Shown: positions 14,085 to 17,770 of the stretch, piece by piece
Numbering within the stretch: the first letter of the stretch is position 1
How the letters are laid out: the number at the start of each line of letters is the position of its first letter
Assembly: GCA_900552915.1 (NCBI GenBank)
Contig: USBS01000026.1
Location: 1-17,770, forward strand
From: an uncultured Sutterella sp.
GTDB lineage: Bacteria > Pseudomonadota > Gammaproteobacteria > Burkholderiales > Burkholderiaceae_F
Direction of reading: 5' to 3'
DNA length: 17,770 nt
The notes under the pieces: generated by a model
What the model was told of the DNA's origin: nothing
Databases searched by the model: none
What the model saw: only the letters and a program-made list of their open reading frames with translations
Position numbers and translations under genes: made by a program

Positions 14085-15470
14085 CTACTCTTTGGGCACC
14101 TGCAGATTTGAGATGTCGACGGTGTACGAAAACGACTCGGGTTCTGCCTGCGGCTTCAGGAACATCGCCAGATACCACGGAAGATACGTGATGGCCCCAA
14201 CGGTTTCTACGTTGCCTTTGCAGAAGACAAAAGCCTGCCCGAGATTCCATTCTTCAACCGAAAGCGTTTTGTCAAGCGCACGATGGGCTTTGTAGTCAGC
14301 GCCTGATTTAACCTCCAAAGGCAGCACCTGTCGACCGTTCTGTATAACGAAGTCGACCTCACCGTGTTTAAGTGAACTGTAGTAGTGAAGCGTGAAGCCC
14401 TTGGCGTGCAACTCCTGGGCAAACACATTTTCCAGGATTCCGCCTAGATTCACAGATACGTTGCCCTGCAGAAGATCAAATTGAATGTTCTGCATGCAAG
14501 CAGCGCACAACAGCCCCGTATCACCCATAAAGAGCTTGAAAAGGTTGCGCTTCTCGTTGAGCTGAAGCGGAACAATCGGCGCAGTAACATTGCAGCAGGG
14601 TAAAGCGACACCGGCATCGGCCAGCCATAAAAAGCTATTTTCGTAACGTAGCATGCGGGCCGTTTTGGAAATATCAGCCAATCGGAAACGACGCGTTTTC
14701 GATTCCAATTGCGAAGGAATCGCATCGAAAACCGAAATGATTTTGCTCTTATCCCGATCAGCGTATTTAGCGATATCAAGCCGATAGAGAGCCAGAATAT
14801 CCCTCTGCACATCCAGAACTCGCCTGATATCTCGAGTCTGCAGATAGGTGTTCACCACTTGCGGCATCCCACCCACGACGAGATAGGTCAAGAACAGCCG
14901 CGACAACACATCGTGCACCGATGGATCAACGACTGTCTTGCGCTCAAAGCATGCCTGCAGATAATTCATCATTTCGGGCTGCAGCCCGTAGGCTATGAAA
15001 AACTCTTGCATGCTCAGCGGATGCATTTGCAGAATCGTCTCAAAGCCGACAGGCAACGACGAAACGTTTTTGGTCCTTACTCCCAGAAGCGAGCCCGACT
15101 CCACATAGTCGAACCGTCCGTCCTCCACTAGAAACTTAATGGCCGTGCGCGCCTGCGGGCATTCTTGTATTTCGTCGAGAAACACCAGAGTTTTACCCGG
15201 AATGAGGTTCTTGCCGGGAGCGTAAGCGGTCAGATACGTAAGAACATTCTCGGCATTGAGAGAACCAGCGAAAATTTGTTTGGCCTGCGGTTCGGTTAGG
15301 AAGTTGATTTCCAGAAAATTCTCGTAATTTTCCTGCGCAAAATGCCGAATCAGCGTCGTCTTGCCGACCTGTCGAGCTCCGGTAACGCACAATGCAGTCC
15401 GTCGACTAGCATTTTTCCAATCCAACAGTTCTTGATAGATGTCTCGGTATAGCATTTGCGAGGGTGACAT
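14085..15470 (-). CDS. AAA-type ATPase with C-terminal DUF4143 domain
   Basis: A member of the large AAA/DUF4143 family of unknown cellular role, common as scattered single genes in bacteria and archaea. From ATG 15470 it has 461 residues. The N-terminal ATPase part has Walker A GARQVGKT (31-38) and Walker B LVFLDEIQ with D99-E100, then an ESGSLLG sensor-like segment (124-130). The C-terminal DUF4143 part contains GEVDFVI (370-376) and LEVKSG (385-390), a spacing like the PD-(D/E)xK nuclease core with D373, E386 and K388. Whether it cuts DNA is not known. A TTG at 15509 would add 13 residues encoded partly by the first copy of a repeat array, so I prefer the ATG, though it lacks a clear Shine-Dalgarno. 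The gene looks more AT-rich than the bcs genes and lies next to a tRNA, which is compatible with acquisition by transfer. Confidence 0.85.
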   Translation of the reverse strand: MSPSQMLYRDIYQELLDWKNASRRTALCVTGARQVGKTTLIRHFAQENYENFLEINFLTEPQAKQIFAGSLNAENVLTYLTAYAPGKNLIPGKTLVFLDEIQECPQARTAIKFLVEDGRFDYVESGSLLGVRTKNVSSLPVGFETILQMHPLSMQEFFIAYGLQPEMMNYLQACFERKTVVDPSVHDVLSRLFLTYLVVGGMPQVVNTYLQTRDIRRVLDVQRDILALYRLDIAKYADRDKSKIISVFDAIPSQLESKTRRFRLADISKTARMLRYENSFLWLADAGVALPCCNVTAPIVPLQLNEKRNLFKLFMGDTGLLCAACMQNIQFDLLQGNVSVNLGGILENVFAQELHAKGFTLHYYSSLKHGEVDFVIQNGRQVLPLEVKSGADYKAHRALDKTLSVEEWNLGQAFVFCKGNVETVGAITYLPWYLAMFLKPQAEPESFSYTVDISNLQVPKE

Positions 15471-15480
15471 TTCGAGTCTT

Positions 15481-15557
15481 GTAACGTTTTTTTGGTTTCT
15501 CTTGGGCAATTATGTAACGTTTTTTGATAATTAGATGACCATTTTTGTAACGTTTTT
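15481..15557. repeat. Three GTAACGTTTTT repeats at exact 33-bp spacing
   Basis: The word GTAACGTTTTT begins at 15481, 15514 and 15547, so the period is exactly 33 bp, close to three helical turns. The 22 bases between copies are not conserved. The array lies directly upstream of the DUF4143 ATPase start; on that strand the word is AAAAACGTTAC. The position suggests an operator array or a repeated leader-RNA motif for that gene. Confidence 0.75.
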
Positions 15558-15627
15558 AAATTGAAAGTGGGAGTGTCGAAATTTTTGTGTCTGGGATGGT
15601 TGATCAGAGTGACGTTGCCTGAAAAAG

Positions 15628-15667
15628 GTTGACAGTTTTTCAACTGATTGACTGATTGAGTTGACAG
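15628..15667. repeat. Short tandem 8-bp repeat block with TTGACAG ends
   Basis: Forty bases can be read as five 8-mers: GTTGACAG, TTTTTCAA, CTGATTGA, CTGATTGA, GTTGACAG. The outer two are identical and 32 bp apart, and the two middle ones form a perfect tandem pair. TCAACT (15640-15645) and AGTTGA (15659-15664) also form an inverted repeat. Both outer copies contain a perfect TTGACA (-35-like) hexamer in plus orientation, but neither has an acceptable -10 at 16-18 bp. Confidence 0.5.
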
Positions 15668-15805
15668 GCATGTTGTCTCTCGCCTGATTCACTCAACAGA
15701 TAGTTCGTTTTTGGCAAAATTCGAGAAACTATTTCCAAGCGCAACTGTCGATACAAGACCACCTTTGTGCCACAGCACAGCTAGAAACCTAAAAAGGAAT
15801 CCTCC

Positions 15806-16276
15806 ATGAGCAGATCACGCACTCACCGCATCAAAGAGCGGCTTCTCTTCACCGATTGGCCTCACAAAACATGGAACGGTCTCATCATGCTCGGCAAAGA
15901 CCGAGAGCCGCGCCTACTGAAGGCTCTCAAGCCGATGCAGCACGTGTATCTCTACAGCCGCTATGACTGGCCTCAAACGGACGAATGGCGCTACGGCTGC
16001 GGCTTTTATGTCGGACGTGAGATGGTGTACTTCCGCGACGTCATCTCAGGCAGTGAATACCTGATTTCTCGCAAAGAAATCGAAAGTTTCTCCATCTACA
16101 AATTCGTGGGCAACAAAAACGTCTATTTCGACGCAACCGACGACGATCTGAAAGCCCGCGCTGCCGAAGCAGCCGAGAAGCTTGCTCAAATGGCCGACGA
16201 GGACGTTGCCAAGCTCGACACACGTGAGGTTCGCTTCCAAGCCAAGAGCATGGCAGAAGCGCTCGACGAAGAGTAA
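15806..16276 (+). CDS. Hypothetical protein, 156 residues, unrecognised family
   Basis: I do not recognise this family. ATG 15806 follows a good AAGGA ribosome site about 8-10 bases upstream, and the frame ends at a TAA in front of a clear terminator, so it is probably real. The protein has no signal peptide or membrane segment. The N-terminus is basic (MSRSRTHRIKERL). The middle (about 45-110) is rich in aromatic residues and predicted beta-strand, with RYDWPQTDEWRYGCGFYVG and MVYFRDVISG. The last 45 residues are a charged, alanine-rich helix ending in acidic residues (EALDEE). The size and plan fit a small cytoplasmic binding or adaptor protein. Its neighbours give no pathway: a divergent DUF4143 ATPase and a convergent aldehyde dehydrogenase. 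Confidence 0.75.
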   Translation: MSRSRTHRIKERLLFTDWPHKTWNGLIMLGKDREPRLLKALKPMQHVYLYSRYDWPQTDEWRYGCGFYVGREMVYFRDVISGSEYLISRKEIESFSIYKFVGNKNVYFDATDDDLKARAAEAAEKLAQMADEDVAKLDTREVRFQAKSMAEALDEE

Positions 16277-16295
16277 CGAAAAAAACTTCACAAGC

Positions 16296-16333
16296 AAAAA
16301 CGCCCGAGGAAACGAATTCCATCGGGCATTTTT
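16296..16333. terminator. Bidirectional intrinsic terminator between the orphan gene and aldehyde dehydrogenase
   Basis: Stem GCCCGA (16302-16307) / TCGGGC (16322-16327) is extended inside by GGAA/TTCC (16308-16311 and 16317-16320, with an A bulge). Outside it is extended by A5 (16296-16300) and T5 (16329-16333) around one C-A mismatch. It gives a T-run in either direction and serves both converging genes. Confidence 0.85.
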
Positions 16334-16359
16334 GTTGTACCTTAGCGGCAGAACAAGGA

Positions 16360-17770
16360 TCAGAAGAATCCGCGCTTAGACTCGGAAAGCGACACGTAGA
16401 TGTTCTTGTGCTGGCTGTAGTGCTCAAGCATCATCTTGTGCGTTTCGCGGCCGATACCGGACTTCTTGTAGCCGCCGAAGGGCGTATGTGCCGGCAGTTC
16501 GTTGTAGGTGTTCACCCACATGCGTCCGGTGCGAACGGCTCGCGCTACGCGCAGCGCACGGTTGATGTCGCGCGTCCAGACGGCGCCGCCCAAGCCGTAT
16601 TCGGAATCGTTGGCCATGGCAACGACTTCTTCTTCGGTCTTGAACTTGATGACGACGGCAACCGGCCCGAAGATTTCGTTCTGAGCAACCGACATGTCGT
16701 TGGTGACATTCGTAAGCAGCGTCGGCTGCATGAAGGCACCGTTTTCAAATCCGGGCACCTTAGCGGCTTCGCCGCCCACCAAAACCTCGGCGCCTTCCTT
16801 CTTGGCCGTTTCAACCCAGCCGAGGATCTTTTCGAGCTGGCGCTTGTTGATCTGAGACCCCATCTGCGTGGCCATATCCATCGGATCGCCTACCTTGACG
16901 GCCTTGAAGGCCTCGGCAAGCTTGCCGACGAATTCGTCGTAGATGCCTTCCTGCACAAAGATGCGCGAACCCGCGCAGCACACCTGCCCCTGATTGAAGA
17001 GAATGCCGATCTGCGCGCCCTCGATTGCCTTATCCATCTGGCAGTCGTCAAAGTAGATGTTGGCCGACTTGCCGCCGAGTTCGAGCGTTGCCGGAATCAG
17101 ACGATTGGCAGCGGCCTTAGCAACGTCGTAGCCCACTTCGGTCGAGCCGGTGAACGCGAGTTTGTCAAAGCCCGGATGATCGAGCATCGCCTGTCCGGTG
17201 ACGGAGCCGCGGCCGGTGATGATGTTGACGACGCCCGCAGGCAGCACTTCGTTGAGAATTTCACCCAATACGAAGAGCGAGAGCGGTGTCGTGGACGACG
17301 ACTTGATGACAAGCGTATTGCCAGCGGCCAAGGCCGGAGCAATCTTCCAGGCGCCCATCAGAAGCGGGAAGTTCCAGGGAATGATCTGCCCGACCACGCC
17401 GATCGGCTCGCGCAGCACCAGCGAGAGCGAATTTTCGTCAATCATGACGGCTTCGCCTTCGTCGGCACGCAGGCAACCCGCAAAGTAGCGGAAATGGTCC
17501 GATGAAAGCGGCACATCCACAAGCGATGTTTCGCGAATCGGCTTGCCGTTGTCCTGCGTTTCGACAGCGGCCAGCTCTTTTGCCCGCTCATCAATCTTGT
17601 CGGCAATCTTCAAAAGCAGTGCGGCGCGTTCGGCGGGAGACTTTGCTGCCCAAGCAGGGAAGGCCTTGCGTGCCGCCTGCACGGCGCGATCGACGTCGCC
17701 CACGGAAGCATCGGCGCACTCGGCAAGTTTTTCTCCGGTTGCCGGATTGGACGTGATAAAGGTTGCTCCG
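16360..17770 (-). CDS. NAD(P)-dependent aldehyde dehydrogenase, AldB/ExaC-like, N-terminus beyond window
   Basis: Oxidises an aldehyde, probably acetaldehyde or a similar short aldehyde, to the acid in the cytoplasm. The frame stays open to the right edge (the visible start reads GATFITSNPATGEKLAE), so the true start lies outside; an internal ATG at 17703 is not the start. 469 residues are visible, nearly the whole enzyme. Landmarks are PWNFPLLMGAWKIAPALAAGN (cofactor and active-site region), FTGSTEVG, the general base Glu in ELGGKS, the catalytic Cys in GQVCCAG (codon 16978-16980), EIFGPV, and the C-terminal TPFGGYKKSGIGRE block. The end, MLEHYSQHKNIYVS, resembles E. coli AldB (MLEHYQQTK) from memory, which is why I favour the AldB/ExaC group over betaine or lactaldehyde dehydrogenases. 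No neighbouring alcohol dehydrogenase is visible to narrow the substrate. Confidence 0.93.
   Translation of the reverse strand, partial: GATFITSNPATGEKLAECADASVGDVDRAVQAARKAFPAWAAKSPAERAALLLKIADKIDERAKELAAVETQDNGKPIRETSLVDVPLSSDHFRYFAGCLRADEGEAVMIDENSLSLVLREPIGVVGQIIPWNFPLLMGAWKIAPALAAGNTLVIKSSSTTPLSLFVLGEILNEVLPAGVVNIITGRGSVTGQAMLDHPGFDKLAFTGSTEVGYDVAKAAANRLIPATLELGGKSANIYFDDCQMDKAIEGAQIGILFNQGQVCCAGSRIFVQEGIYDEFVGKLAEAFKAVKVGDPMDMATQMGSQINKRQLEKILGWVETAKKEGAEVLVGGEAAKVPGFENGAFMQPTLLTNVTNDMSVAQNEIFGPVAVVIKFKTEEEVVAMANDSEYGLGGAVWTRDINRALRVARAVRTGRMWVNTYNELPAHTPFGGYKKSGIGRETHKMMLEHYSQHKNIYVSLSESKRGFF

Larger units (their letters stand above)
15471..15805. other. AT-rich divergent intergenic region with repeats
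   Basis: About 335 bp between the DUF4143 ATPase (minus) and the orphan gene (plus). It contains the GTAACGTTTTT array (15481-15557) and the 8-bp repeat block (15628-15667). A minus-strand frame across it shows KTLQ/KTLH only because the 33-bp period is a multiple of three; I do not call it a gene. Confidence 0.6.

Noticed and set aside
15350..15643. Minus-strand ORF with repeated KTLQ/KTLH
   Set aside because: The repetition follows from the 33-bp DNA period being a multiple of three; it overlaps the ATPase gene and has no other protein-like features.
15629..15689. Two TTGACA hexamers as promoters for the orphan gene
   Set aside because: At the right distance both are followed by CTGATT, which matches only two bases of a -10 element.

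Overview
The window looks like chromosomal DNA of a Gram-negative proteobacterium with moderately high GC. A betaproteobacterium of the Burkholderiales, perhaps of the Sutterellaceae type, is my best guess. That rests on overall gene style, the many exported proteins, the BcsG-type cellulose locus, the BrnQ carrier and a CCA-encoding tRNA-Asp. It is an inference, because no marker gene that fixes taxonomy is present.

Left part (1-5010). The 5' portion of a compact ribonucleotide reductase large subunit (nrdA) runs off the left edge on the minus strand. Its promoter overlaps a good NrdR-box candidate. Divergent from it are two plus-strand genes for exported proteins: a 5'-nucleotidase with cysteine pairs like ecto-5'-nucleotidases, and a TenA-family protein carrying a twin-arginine-type signal. 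The branched-chain amino acid carrier brnQ converges on them, with a strong intrinsic terminator between.

Centre (5011-13720). A 0.8 kb gene-poor stretch contains palindromes and a structured segment ending in an intrinsic terminator just upstream of bcsA. Then comes a tight cellulose operon bcsA-bcsB-bcsZ-bcsG, closed by a 14-bp-stem terminator. BcsA and BcsB would polymerise and translocate glucan across the inner membrane, BcsZ would trim it in the periplasm, and BcsG would add phosphoethanolamine. No bcsC, D, E, F, Q or R is present. bcsG sits where bcsC follows bcsZ in enterobacteria. The BcsA PilZ domain has lost the usual c-di-GMP motifs, and BcsZ has a long Ala/Glu-rich tail.

Right part (13720-17770). 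A tRNA-Asp(GTC) gene with two tandem promoter candidates and its own terminator is followed by a minus-strand AAA ATPase/DUF4143 gene. Upstream of that ATPase are three copies of an 11-bp word at exact 33-bp spacing, then an array of 8-bp words. After these come an unrecognised 156-residue plus-strand gene and, converging on it, the larger C-terminal part of an AldB/ExaC-like aldehyde dehydrogenase that runs off the right edge.

The candidates for something undescribed are the bcsA leader together with the altered PilZ domain, the exported TenA/nucleotidase pair, and the repeat-rich region between the DUF4143 ATPase and the orphan gene.
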